Source: Pycnococcus provasolii (Eukaryota; Chlorophyta; Pseudoscourfieldiophyceae; Pseudoscourfieldiales; Pycnococcaceae). Taken from it: a stretch of 64,000 nt of DNA. The first letter of the stretch is position 1; each line of letters begins with the position of its first letter. The stretch spans positions 434,001-498,000 of the forward strand of contig OW568886.1 of assembly GCA_938743325.2 (NCBI GenBank). Direction: 5' to 3'. Below are positions 1 through 11,100 of the stretch, in pieces. The notes beneath the pieces are model-generated. The model did not search any database and was not told the origin of the DNA. It worked only from the letters and a program-made list of their open reading frames with translations. Made by a program: the position numbers and the translations under genes.

Positions 1-299
1 CCTCCGCCTATTTATGTATGTCTGGCGGGAATGCGGGAGTGGGACGATTCCAGTACCACCGGCGACAAAGAGGACATCCGTGCGCGACTCGCTCGATGCA
101 ACGATGCGACGCAAACGTTTCGTGCGGGCCATCGAGACAGAGCGGCATAGTGCCCGCCGTCCGTGCTGCTGCTGCTCCGGCCCTCCATCAAAATGTGCCG
201 TTGTATTGGACGTTGTGTCGGACATAGCAGCGCTTTGACCAGCCTTCTTTTCGCGCTCCGCAAAGGTGGCACACTCAAGCCAAACATGGGAGGTGAACG

Positions 300-575
300 C
301 AGCCACCCCAGCGAACATGGAGTGTCATCGGGCTCCGCGCTCGCAATGAATTCGCTGACGGCACGTGCGCAAACGGGACCATCGTGGACTACGACGCAAC
401 GTCGAAGTGGTGGCGAATACGGTACGACGACGAGTACACTGACTTCGTTGGATCCATGGAGGAGGACAGCAATTCTGCCGAAACCGCACACGCAATTCGC
501 CTGTTCCTCCAGCACACTGAAGAAGCGCAAACACCATCCGACAAGGGGCTGCAAGGCATACCTAAAGTTTAATGT
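300..575 (+). pseudogene. Tudor-like domain fragment, possibly the tail of a retroelement
   Basis: One open frame through this stretch reads as a short beta-rich module: ANGTIVDYDATSKWWRIRYD followed by an acidic segment. The pattern (G-x-I-x-x-Y/F-D ... Y/W-x-V/I-x-Y-D-D/G) is that of the small Tudor-like domains often found at the ends of algal mobile-element proteins. A similar pattern (NCYLVKYTDG) occurs inside the LTR element at 49.3-49.9 kb. No start codon or complete gene is visible. It is probably a fossil fragment; the end of a gene that starts before the window is also possible. The rest of 1-691 shows nothing recognisable. Confidence 0.3.
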
Positions 576-691
576 GAAACCTCAGAACTGGGCACGTGGA
601 AGGGGAGGGGTTGGAAAACAAGCGGCGCTGCAAGAAGGGATTAATATTTTGCGCGCGGGAGTTGAATTTTATGCTGAGAATTAAATCTTTT

Positions 692-3388
692 CTACTTATT
701 CTCTTCATCCTCACCCTCGCTCTCCACCCTCGCCTTGTCCTCGCTCTTCTGGTTGATTTCGGCTAACTGCATCCTTAGATCGTACACGAAGATGTAACAG
801 TCCAGCGCGAGAACCGCGTAGAACAGCACTGTCACAGACACGTCGGCCGCCACACTGCCGTTGAATACCGACGATAAAAGCGCGATGAGGCACTGACAGA
901 GCTCGATTGCGTACAATTTGAGGCTGTACGAGCCGTCCGCGCTGTCCTCGAAAGGCTGGTGCCGCCATAAAACGACCATCAGTAATACGACGATGCATGC
1001 GCTCAGGCCCGCCTGAGCCGTCGGCATGGAGGAACCAAAGACGCTGATGATCGCCAATCCAATCGTTTGCAGCATGCTCGCAGTGATCCACCACCACGCC
1101 GTCGCTTTCAGGCTTTCGAGCTTATCGCTGAACACGGCTTGCACCTTTTCCGACGCCGATCCTAGGGCCACCCTGCGCACCACCACCAACTGCAGCGTGG
1201 TGTACAGCGCCAAGAAGAAGGTCCAAAATGCCGCGATGCCTATAACTTCTATGTATTTCATATCGCCCATGTCGCATTTCCTGGTCGGGTCGCCATTCAT
1301 GGTGGGCTCGTCGCTGTCGTAGTTGCAGTTGTACGGCTCAAGGATTGCAACGATCAAGGGCAGGAAAGTGAGCTCGCAGACCTTCCTCAGGAATTTGAGC
1401 ATTTTGTATTGGAATTCGGTGTTAGATGCACACCAGAAAATGATCCAAAAAACGATGTTCGGCGCCATGAGCACCGAGATGCGCACGAGAAGGCGAATCA
1501 TGTACTGCATATTAGCGGTCGGTCCCAAGCACTCGGGGGAGGCCATTTCGATGACGTCAAGCCGCACTACCGAGGTAATGTACCGGTAAAAGTCCAACAC
1601 CGCGTGAGGCCAAGACACGCTGAAGGCGACGACGATCGTGGTGAGCTGCATGTGCCTCAGAAACATTTGCACGTGTTCTTGTATGACATGGACGTGTTTC
1701 TTGATGACCTGGAATCGCGTCGTAAGCGACTTGGAATCGCGTCGATTCGACTCGAGCATCGAGGTGAACATGTAATACGCGTACATGAACGCAAGCGCGA
1801 TGGTGCCGTAGATGAGGATGGCGTACTTGGACCACGCGGCACACGCGTGGCACTCGCCGTTGAATATGTACGAATCTTCACCGCACGTGCCGAATACTGC
1901 CTCGATTGTCACGCCACGCTGCCGCAAGGGCTCGAGCGCAGGTGGCACCTTGGCCCCGAGGGAGTTGTCGAGTAGATTGATTCTGGTCAGGCTGGTTAGA
2001 TTCTCAAAGACGCGGACAGGGAACGATGCCGATGTGAGCAAGTTGTTCTGCAGGTTCAATTCTCGCAGGTTGACGAGGCTACCGAAGACGCCCTCGGGAA
2101 GCGTCGCGAGCTTGTTGAAGTTGAGATAGAGGTGTGTCAGGTTGGCGCAGTTGGCAAAGGTGTTATTGGAGAGCTCCGCGAGTCCGTTGAAATCGAGGGA
2201 GAGGGAAGCGAGGTTAGTGAGGCGGGCACATATGCCCTCTGGGAGCCTCGCGATGTTGTTGCCGGTGAGTTCGAGTGCAGACAGGTTGGTGAGGTGGGCA
2301 AAGACACCCTCTGGGAGCCTCGCGATGTTGTTGCCGGCCAAGCTGAGACTCTCGAGGCTGACGAGGCCCTTGAACGCGTTAGCACCAAGCGACGTGAAGA
2401 CTACCCCCGTAGAATGCACCCCGGAACAATGAGAGATGCATTTCAGAAATAGCTTCCGGAGGTTGGTGAGGTCTTTGAATGAATCGTCCGCGAGTACGCC
2501 ATCGCCACGATGGACAGGAACTCCGATTAAGCTAAGCTCCTCGAGATCGGTCAGACCCCTGAGGGGATAGCCGGGAATGGTTGACGAGAAGATGCTTTTG
2601 ACGCCGCGGTTCGAGAGCTCAAGCGTTCGACAGCTGCAGAAGTAAGGACCTGGCCTTCCAACGCTGTCGTCAACATTGTCTTTCCAGAATTCGCAATTTC
2701 CACACTTTTCAATTTCTACGCCGAGATCTTTGTTGCCATACAGATAGAACACATTCAAGCTGATAAGGTCGTCCCAGATGCCCTCCGGCAACGACACGAA
2801 CTTGTTATCCGCCAGCCTTAGCTCCTCGAGCTTCGTCAGGCCCTTGAATATATCCTTCGGCAGCGTCTTCAACTGGTTTCTTGAAAGGTTGAGGACCCTC
2901 AGGTTGGTGAGGTCCCGAAACGCATCCACTGGCAACTCAGTGAGCTTATTAGCTGATAAATACAAACTCGTGAGGCTGCCTAGGCCTGCGAACACCCCGG
3001 GGGCCAGCGTCTCCGGCTGACCTGCAAGCTGATCATTCAACATCAATTCAGTGCATGAGTTGCCGCATCCGCTATCCGCTGTCGTCCCCAACGGTCCGCT
3101 GCCGCTGCCGCTTCCACTGCCGCTGCCGTCCACAACGGTCCGGATGAGGGTGTTCGTTTTTGAGTCCTCGTTGAATGCGCATGTGCCGCATTGCACATCA
3201 GACCAGTGCTGGTGCCCTATGACCCCGCCGCCAGCACAGAGGAGAGCCGCCGCAAGCGCGAGGAGCACGAAGGACCGGCTCCGAGGAGGAAGGCGGGATG
3301 ATGAACCACCTCCACGTACGGCGGGTTCGCTGAGCCTGAGCCTGCGGAGGAGAGACAATTGTTTATTACTTGACTTGACGCGCGACAT
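692..3388 (-). CDS. Leucine-rich repeat protein with C-terminal multi-pass membrane region
   Basis: This is an 898-residue protein, using the first ATG (3388); the open frame runs 24 codons further up without an ATG. A hydrophobic segment near residues 40-58 is a signal or signal anchor. Residues about 120-555 carry leucine-rich repeats (units such as LTNLRVLNLSRNQLKTLP), interrupted by a Cys-rich stretch (CGNCEFW, CSCRTLEL). A Cys-containing linker (GTCGEDSYIFNGECHAC) leads into eight or nine hydrophobic helices from about residue 565 to 880, with a charged acidic C-terminus. The layout suggests a plasma-membrane receptor or channel with an extracellular LRR domain. Such LRR/multi-TM proteins are common in algae and oomycetes, but I cannot assign a named family. 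There is no kinase domain. The Ser-Gly dipeptide run near residue 90 is low complexity. Confidence 0.75.
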   Translation of the reverse strand: MSRVKSSNKQLSLLRRLRLSEPAVRGGGSSSRLPPRSRSFVLLALAAALLCAGGGVIGHQHWSDVQCGTCAFNEDSKTNTLIRTVVDGSGSGSGSGSGPLGTTADSGCGNSCTELMLNDQLAGQPETLAPGVFAGLGSLTSLYLSANKLTELPVDAFRDLTNLRVLNLSRNQLKTLPKDIFKGLTKLEELRLADNKFVSLPEGIWDDLISLNVFYLYGNKDLGVEIEKCGNCEFWKDNVDDSVGRPGPYFCSCRTLELSNRGVKSIFSSTIPGYPLRGLTDLEELSLIGVPVHRGDGVLADDSFKDLTNLRKLFLKCISHCSGVHSTGVVFTSLGANAFKGLVSLESLSLAGNNIARLPEGVFAHLTNLSALELTGNNIARLPEGICARLTNLASLSLDFNGLAELSNNTFANCANLTHLYLNFNKLATLPEGVFGSLVNLRELNLQNNLLTSASFPVRVFENLTSLTRINLLDNSLGAKVPPALEPLRQRGVTIEAVFGTCGEDSYIFNGECHACAAWSKYAILIYGTIALAFMYAYYMFTSMLESNRRDSKSLTTRFQVIKKHVHVIQEHVQMFLRHMQLTTIVVAFSVSWPHAVLDFYRYITSVVRLDVIEMASPECLGPTANMQYMIRLLVRISVLMAPNIVFWIIFWCASNTEFQYKMLKFLRKVCELTFLPLIVAILEPYNCNYDSDEPTMNGDPTRKCDMGDMKYIEVIGIAAFWTFFLALYTTLQLVVVRRVALGSASEKVQAVFSDKLESLKATAWWWITASMLQTIGLAIISVFGSSMPTAQAGLSACIVVLLMVVLWRHQPFEDSADGSYSLKLYAIELCQCLIALLSSVFNGSVAADVSVTVLFYAVLALDCYIFVYDLRMQLAEINQKSEDKARVESEGEDEENK

Positions 3389-3521
3389 CAAGTCGACTAG
3401 TCGTAAAGAAGGCACTGAGAAGGCAATTAAGCTTGCAATGAAGCAACCACCAACGGTCAACCCCCCAACGGTGCAAGTTCAGGGGAGGGAAAAAAACAAC
3501 GCGTCTCGACCTACCTCTAAC

Positions 3522-4018
3522 CAAGGGGATATAACAATGGGGAGGTCACTCCACAACCCTAAAAACAATGTGTTGGAGCAGGTATTGCAAACTTCAACCG
3601 ACCATGTCCGGGGAAGGGTTTTCGGGAAAACTTTTCGGGGAGAATTCTGCACGAATCAGAGAGAATTTTTCTGAAAGTGAGAGTTTTCGGGGAGAATTCA
3701 GGGGGACTGTTTGGAACGCGGCAGGCCTGCAGGGAGTTTTCAGGAAGAAATTGGAGGGGAATTCGGAGAGAATTTTTCGCTATTGAGAAATCTTGGGGAG
3801 AATTTTGGAGAAAAACCTTCCCCCGGACATGGTCGGTTGAAGTTTGCAATATTTGGTGCAATCCTTCCCCGGGAGGACTCCGACAGTGAGGGTACACAAC
3901 CAAGCTTGACTCAACTGCTCCAACACATTGTTTTTAGGGTTTTGAGTCTCCAGACCAGCTTTCCCGTTCAAGGGTGAAATTCCCCCCGGAGTGACCTCCC
4001 CATTGTTATCTCCCCTTG
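3522..4018. mobile_element. Foldback MITE-like non-autonomous DNA transposon
   Basis: The two ends are inverted copies. The left end begins CAAGGGGATATAACAATGGG and the reverse complement of the right end begins CAAGGGGAGATAACAATGGG. The similarity continues inward past TCACTCC, AAAACAATGTGTTGGAGCAG and CAAACTTCAACCGACCATGT, with two short extra blocks in the right arm. A direct repeat CTCTAAC(C) flanks the element at 3515-3522 and 4019-4026, as expected of a 7-8 bp target-site duplication. Length is about 497 bp and there is no transposase. The CAAGGGG end and the 7-8 bp duplication fit the hAT superfamily best, by inference. The middle (about 3640-3810) is AGGGAATT-rich and partly self-repetitive. 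Confidence 0.8.
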
Positions 4019-4026
4019 CTCTAACC

Positions 4027-4814
4027 TTAACATAACAGGGGCCCACGATAGTTTACAACAGAAAACGACGTTTGGCCAAACGACGTTTGGCCAATAACGG
4101 GGAAGGAGCAACGGTGGGGTCCCGAGAGAAACAACGGAACCAGCCACTCGCCAATGGAGACTGGTCGAGGGAAAAATTGTGGAAGCACGGGCGGCTTAGC
4201 CGTGCAAGGCTACGATAGATCCCCGAGGTCCTCCCAGGCTGGGAGCGGGGCTGACGCACAAGGGGAAGTTAGAGATAAGGTATCTTTTGTAACTTCATTC
4301 TCAAGGTTGCTTGCGTATACCGTCACACCGATCGGTGCCTAGACGCGTTAGTGGCAAACTTGAGCGCGCGCGAATATGGCCGCGGACGGCGGCCCGAACC
4401 ATCAACCGCTTTCGGGGCTTGGCGCTTAGGGTTAACCGTAACATACTCCCCATCCGCCTAGGCCGAATAAGCAACTGATGAAACTGTGGACACAGTCCTA
4501 CAGTGACCTCTGCGCGTAACTCCGACGCGCGAGTGCTTGATGTCGACGCGAGATGCGGCGACAAAAGCACAGGATGCCACGCCCAGTTGGCAGTTGCGTG
4601 ACAGGAGAAGGGAGCCCGCCCGTGGGATCCCGCCCGAAGGAAGGAAGGGAAGAAGAACCCTCTCCAACCCTGCTAACGCCTGATTAGGGTTAGGGTTCGG
4701 GTTCTTCCCTTCCCTTCCCTTCGAAGTTGGTTTCACGCCCGGCGGGGAGGTAAAGTGTTTTCCACCTCACAATCCTTCCCCCAGGCCCCCTGGGGGGGGG
4801 GGTTGAATCATCCG
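4027..4814. other. Intergenic region upstream of the kinase-PP2C gene
   Basis: No gene is seen. At about 4065-4095 a short palindromic unit (AACGACGTTTGGCCA) is repeated in tandem. One TACGATAG motif lies at 4211-4218. A TTAGGGTTAGGGTTCGGG tract at 4684-4701 lies about 115 bp before the kinase-PP2C start and is followed by a pyrimidine-rich CTTCCC stretch. A run of G lies just before the start codon. Confidence 0.6.
4684..4701 (+). promoter_or_regulatory. Telo-box-like TTAGGG tract upstream of the kinase-PP2C gene
   Basis: TTAGGGTTAGGGTTCGGG lies about 115 bp upstream of the ATG at 4815 and reads in the sense direction. Similar tracts precede at least four other genes here. A regulatory role is inferred from position and from the known plant telo-box (AAACCCTA) promoter motif. 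Confidence 0.35.
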
Positions 4815-6021
4815 ATGATGGGCTCCATGTCCGCCTCCTCAGATGTGCCTGCTCGTATGCTTTCGATGGCGTCTCTGGTATCCTCTGGTGAGTTCATGCA
4901 GGCGTCCTTGGTAGGAAATTCCTCATTGCCCCCTCTTGCCCTCTCTTTGGTTTCTCTTCAGGCGTCTGGCGAAGTGGCGCGTGGCCCCAACTCCGTCGTC
5001 CTTCGAGGCACGTTCGGTGGTGTTTCTGGTGTTTCTGGATCTTCTCCTTCTCCCCTTGAGACATCAATCTCGCGTCAACCTTGCGCCATCAAAAAGCCGC
5101 GTCTGCCAACGTCGACGGAGCTGGATCGCTTCAAGAAGGAAATCCGACTCCAAGCGCGATGCTCGCACGCCTTTATTCTGCCCATCTTAGCCGCGAAACT
5201 CCTACCGCCGGACTACGCGCTCATCACGCCGCTCTGCGAATCCAACCTGCAAAAGGAAATTCACGCGAAAGGGTGGAGACCGTCACCCTCGGAATGGACA
5301 CTGCTGGCGTCGCAACTTGCCGAAGCGCTCTCGTATCTGCACGACGTCGCCAAAGTCATACACAGAGACGTCAAGCCAGCGAACGTCATGCTCGCAGGAA
5401 ACCCGTACCCGCGCCATCCGTACCTCGCCGACTTTGGACTCGCGGAGGACATCGCCGAGTACTTCGAAGATAAGCAGCGCACGATGAACGGTTTCGAGGA
5501 AGCTCTGCAGTGGAAGGGGCCTAGGGGAGGATTCAAGCGAAGATTTCAAGTCGGAACGCTCGAGTACCTCGCCCCAGAAAGCTTGATGGAGCACGAACAA
5601 TCTCCAGCCACCGACGTGTACGCGCTCGCAATCATGATGTGCGAATGTGTGGCGGGAGTCTACCCTTTCAGCGACTGCACGACGGAAAATGCGCAGTGCC
5701 ACACCATTCTGGAAATGGGATACGGACAGGCGGAACTCCAAAAAGCTGTGCACGGCGAGGGACTCAGGCCCATCGTACCCGACACCGTTTCGGAAAACCA
5801 CCGTGAAATCCTAAACCAGATGTGGGCACACGACGCAGCTGAAAGACCGACGGCGAAACAGTGCGTCGCGTTGTGGGAAAATGTACACAAGGAAGTCAGC
5901 AGAGGGGCAACTAAAACGGCTGCAGCACCGGCGCCTGCGCCCGTTGTCGCCGACGCTATGGACGACGACGACGAAGCACCCGTGTACGACGCAGATGGAA
6001 CGCGAATCAATCAGCCCGCCG

Positions 6022-6052
<31 letters not shown>

Positions 6053-7244
6053 GAATGCCGCAGCTGCGGATCCTGCCATGACGGAAGGCACGTGGCCAGA
6101 TAAGCCTGCATGGCTTCCAGCCGCGCTCCCGTGCTCCAAGCACTTCGCCGTAGGTGCGCACGCAACAGCCGGCTTGCGCGGCGCAGATCGCATGGAAGAT
6201 CGCCACGTGCTCGCACCAAGGCTATGTGCCTCCGGCGACGCGCATCTCGTTGGAGTGTTCGATGGACACCGTGGTGCGGAGGTGGCGCAGTATGCTGCCA
6301 CGCACCTTGTGGACGTCGCCTCGACACTGTGGCGCGGTGGTGATGTGGGTGCGACTCCATCACCGACATCCACAGAGGACTTTCTGAAGGCACTCTTCGT
6401 GTCGCTCGATGCCGGCTTTGCGGCTGAGAGCGCACGCGAACGCCAGCAGCGTCTCGTAGAGGTTGGCGGCGACGTGAAGCTCGCTGGGAAGCAAGCTTTT
6501 CCCGGTTGCACGGCTATCGCGGCGTTTGTGTACGGAGACGAGCTGTTCATCGCGAATGCGGGTGACTGCCGCGGCGTGCTATGCCGCCGAACGCGAAATG
6601 CCAGCGGCACGGCATCGAATGCAGGCGAGACAGTGTACGCAAGCCTCGCGGTGAGCGACGACCACACGCCGGACAACGAGAAGGAGCGCGCGCGTGTTGA
6701 GGCCAGCGGAGGGATGATTCGCTGGCTCTACGACAGCTACAGAATTGGCGAGGTTGGCATGCAGGTGACGCGAAGTCTTGGTGATCTCGATCTTCGCAAC
6801 GACGGGCTGACTCCCGATCCTGAGGTGCTTCGCGTGAAGCTCGCGAAGGAGTCGGATGGCCCGAAAGAGGATGGCACGATTGTAGAGGATCTCTTCGTGG
6901 TTCTTGCCTCCGACGGCCTGTTCGACGTGCTGACGAACAGCGAGGTGATCGCGCTCGTGAATGACACCGTCAAGCAGCCTCAGATGGCTGCTCAGCGCCT
7001 GATCACCGAGGCGATGACGCGCGGCAGTGGCGACAATGTGACGGCGGCAGTTTTGTTTCTGTCGAGCGAGATGGAAAGCGAGGAGACGATCTTCTCTGGC
7101 GGTGTTCAGAAGTACGTCGTTGCGGACACGTACTACGGCAGCCGCGCGACGTTGGCTGGCGACGCGACGAAGGACAAGCTGTGCCACCGCATGGACCGTG
7201 AGGACACGCGCTGGGTGAGCGACGAAATGAGGGACACATATTAA
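4815..7244 (+). CDS. Protein kinase and PP2C phosphatase fusion protein
   Basis: This 809-residue protein joins two opposing enzymes. The kinase spans roughly residues 65-365: ATP-binding Lys in CAIKKP (about 90), catalytic loop VIHRDVKPANVM (about 180), LADFGLAED (about 203) and LAPESLM (about 253). An Ala-rich acidic linker (about 385-435) follows. The PP2C-type phosphatase spans roughly 445-780, with metal-binding motifs RMEDRH, GVFDGHRG, ASDGLFDV and GSGDNVTA all intact. The same order occurs in the plant 'protein kinase and PP2C-like domain-containing' proteins, which supports a green-lineage host. Both halves look catalytically competent. The glycine loop is poorly conserved (ARGPNSVVLRG). 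The ATG at 4815 was chosen because the frame upstream begins with GTG. The substrates are unknown. Confidence 0.9.
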
Positions 7245-8197
7245 CCAAATCTTTGTCGAAACCGATTACCGTAGTATAAAGGTATACAAGTTGTCATCAC
7301 GTTAATACACCATCCAACACGGCTTCTACTGTACCTAAACCTTTATCTAACCTTTAGGTAGGATGGTAGGCCTCTGGTCCCCTCCTCCCACCCAAAAGTG
7401 AGGCGGTCCCTTTACTTTTGGGAAATAACGTTTTCACAGCCAGACGAGCGAACAACAAAAAGGCTACTTATTACGATAGTTATTACGGGTATGTACAGTA
7501 ACTTAAACCTTTAGCCGGAACGGGTACATAGGCTCATACTTCTACAGTACAACGTTAACAACCTCAGGTTCTTAGACTACGATAGTCTAGTAGAAGGAGG
7601 ACCTCTTGCAAGAAGGAAGGCTAGCTAACCTTACATACAGTAGGTGGCCGGCCGGTTCCCACCCAAAAATTGCTGCTGGTTGTTGGTTGGTTCCCCTGAT
7701 GCCGGATGGCTTTGCTTTGCCCTCTGGTAAAGCTTGCCCAGCGAGTACGGCCTTGTCTCTGGACAGTCTCTCTGGACAGTCTCTTCTGCCGTGCTATCGT
7801 AGGAAGGCCTTAGTACTAGTACTACTGTACAGTACGTGGTAGTGTGCTGTGTTCCCCTGCCACGTGATGAAGGAAGGACATCCAGGAGAGAGAAGGAGAA
7901 AGAACCACGGGTCCTAATATTATTCCAGTTAGTTAAAATCAGTCGCATGATGTGACCTTGACTCTTGAGCAGTTGAGCAGTTTCCTGATGAGCCTACTAT
8001 TCTTGACCTATTAATAGGCCTCCTCCCAAGTTCCCAACCGACCGGTCAAAAGATGATGACCCGGCCGGATGCCGGAGGATTCCTGTGCTGTGCTGTGTCA
8101 AGGGTGTGTTCCCAATGGTCCGGCCCTCCTTCCTTCCTGTTCTCAAGTTAGTTGTCCGCATCCAGACTCTCCTTCTGAGTTCTGACGAGTAGGTTCC
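7245..8197. other. 953-bp intergenic region, no gene seen
   Basis: No convincing open frame. It holds three TACGATAG-type motifs (7472-7479, 7578-7585 and, inverted, 7794-7801), many short ACAGTA and CCTTTA/TAAGG words, and a local duplication of TCTCTGGACAG near 7757-7785. It must contain the kinase-PP2C 3' UTR and the promoter of the next gene. Confidence 0.5.
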
Positions 8198-11100
8198 ATG
8201 GCGACGCCTTCTCCTTATGGTGGTGGTGGACCTGGTGGTGGTGGTGGTGGTGGACCTGGTGGACCTGGTGGAGCTCAGCTTGTGTCTTGGACGTCTACGT
8301 CTACGTCTACGTCTTCGCCGGGTATGCCGTCCGCATTGGTCTCTGGGCCTCTTCCGTCGTCGTCGTCGTCGGCGTCGTCCGCCCCTAAGTCTCAGAAGGC
8401 GTCGTCGTCCCTACTGCCCGCTCTTCTCTCGCCGCGTGCTCCTGGTGGTGGTAATAGTGGTAACAACGGCGGCAATCTCGCAGGTGGTGTTTCGTTCGGG
8501 TCGTCCGTTCGAGTCAACGCGCACACGCACAGAGATAATACGCTGTCAGACTTTAAAGTCGGCCTGAGAAAAGGAACCACGCACAGTAGAAGTACACACG
8601 CCTTGCAAGGCTCAGCCGCCTCGGACCTACTGCTCGGCGGAGGATCAGCTAAGACAACACGCGGGAGGGCGACGCTCAGCTTCGTGCCTGGGGCGGCGCC
8701 GGCGTCCGCATCCGCGTCGTCCATGCACACAGCCGCGCCGCCGTCGCTCATGGGAACGCTAGCCTTCGCTGCATCCTTGAACGAGGAGGCTGTTCGCGCG
8801 GTGCACGATGTGCCCCTACGGGGCGGCGCGACGTTCGCCTGGAAAGCCGAGGAGGAGGTGAGCAGATTCAAGCCCAAGCAGCACAAGCAACGGAGAAAAA
8901 ACAACGTCGTGCCGCCGCTCAAAATGCCGCCGCCAGACCACTTCCTTAGCCGTACAGAAGAAGACGACAGAAACAGACCATCTCCGACGTCAAATAAAAC
9001 GGCGGCGACACACGTCGCGTCGCCGGCGCAGCCCAGTACTCGCTCAGTCGCCTCCATGCAAGGTGGCGGCGATGGAGGAGGAGGAGGAGGAGGAGGTGTT
9101 GGTTTCGATAGAAGTGGCGGCGCGGTCACAGCTAAGGCTCACAAGCAAGGCAGCACCTCGAGGTTCAAGCCGGGTCCGACGATGGGTCGGAAGAACCTAA
9201 ATAAACTCGTGGACGGCATCGAGCATAACTTCGGGATCCAGAAAGTGCTCGAAGCCATCAATAGAGAGAATGGCAACATGAGCGACGTGCTCGGGCAGAT
9301 ACGGATGCTGCCCTCAGCAGACGAGCTGCGCAACTTGCACAACAGCGTGACTGAGCACGTGAATCAACAGGACCCAGGCGGACACTTCGTGCCACGTGCG
9401 CCACCAGCCGCAATTGCGCTCGACGAAATTCACAAGATGATCCAATTGTACGTCATCGGCTTCAATGCCATGGTTGAAACTCTCGTCACGCGAGCCAGCG
9501 GCGCGCCGTCAATCAAGCAGGCGACTATGGCAAGTCCAGATAGAGTGCAGCACACCATCACGCAAATATGGGTATGCTTCCTGTCTTGCATAGAGGCGTC
9601 AATTCTCTCCGACTTTAAGAGTGAGATTGCGAATGCACTCGACGACATGAAGAACGAGAACGACATGCTGAAGCAAAAGGTGGAGAGTGTCGAGCACAGC
9701 TCGAGTCTCCTTGCCGCTGGGCAAAATGCGCAGATCGCAGTCCTCGCACAGATGCGCGATGAGGCCAACCGCATCGCCGTGGAGAAGGGCGAAGCGCAGA
9801 CACGCGAGGCTGTTGCCGCTGAGGCCATGGCAAGGATCAAGAGGCAGCTTGGCAAGGCGCTTGACGACAATCGTGCGGCGGAGACTGAGCTTCAGGACCT
9901 CGCCATCATGCCCACTCGTCTGCTTGACATGGCCCGCCGCGTTGGAGATGCCACAGTCACCACGGTGGAGCTTGAGGAGAGCGTCGTATCGCTGCGCGCA
10001 TCGAAAGAGGAGGCGATCAAGCGGCGTGATGTGGAGAAGGAACGCGGCGATGCCCTATCGCACGAGCTTGCGACGCTGCAAAATGAGAAGAGTAAATTGG
10101 AGAAGCATTGTACGACTATCGAGTCGGAGATTGGAAAGTTGAAGCTCGAGAAAGAATCGATGGACATAAAAATTCAATTTCTTGAGAACCAGGTGCAGGA
10201 GCACGGCCAGGACAAAGCTAAGAATTCAGAGCTTACGCAAGAATTGTCGAAGAGAGCCAATGCACAGAAGTTTATGAATGCTGCGCTGCGCTCGCAGCTG
10301 AATGAGATGAAGTTCAAGCTGCAGCACGAAGAAATGAGAGCTCAGGCTAGCGAGCATCAGGCAGGAGCGGAGAAGATGGTCAACGAATCGCTTCGGGGGG
10401 ATCTGCGCAGTGTGCACAGCCGCCTCGCGAAAGCGATCTCTGACGGAGAGCAACGCGAGACTGAGCAACGCGAGCGCGCGGACCTGGCGGAGATGAAGGT
10501 TACGTACCTGGAGGAGGAAATTCAATATCTCAAGAGCACTTACGAGAATTCTGAAGATCAACTCGTCGGGTCATACTCTGCGAGAATGCAGGAGTACGAG
10601 GACACGATTGAGGATTTGAAGGAGAAGCTTGGACAGGCTCGGAAGCATCTCGAGGATATGACAGTGGAGCTACAGGAGACGAAGCATGCGGCAGAGGCGG
10701 CAAGTGAGCGGGAGGCTGCTCATCACTGCACCGAGGTAGGCGTCCTGAAAACTATCATCTACCAACTGGAATGCAACATGGCGGAGGGAAGCGATAAGGC
10801 GACAAAAGCGATTTACGAAATTGCACGCATTGCGCAAGGTCAGCTTGGCGAACAGAAGAAGAAGGTGGAAAAATTGAACCGCGATGTGCTCGAGCGAGAC
10901 ACTCAGGCGGAGGCGCTAAAGAAGCAAATTCGCATGGATGCAAAACGAGTCAAGGAGGCGGAAGCTGCGGAGAAGCGATTTCGAGAGGAGATCAGGGTGC
11001 TGCAGAAAGTAGTCGATGAGGCAAGCTCACGCGAGGAGGCTCTAAAGGAGCAGATGCGTGAGCTGCAGGAAGAACTGATGCAAGCACAAGCAGAAGGAAT

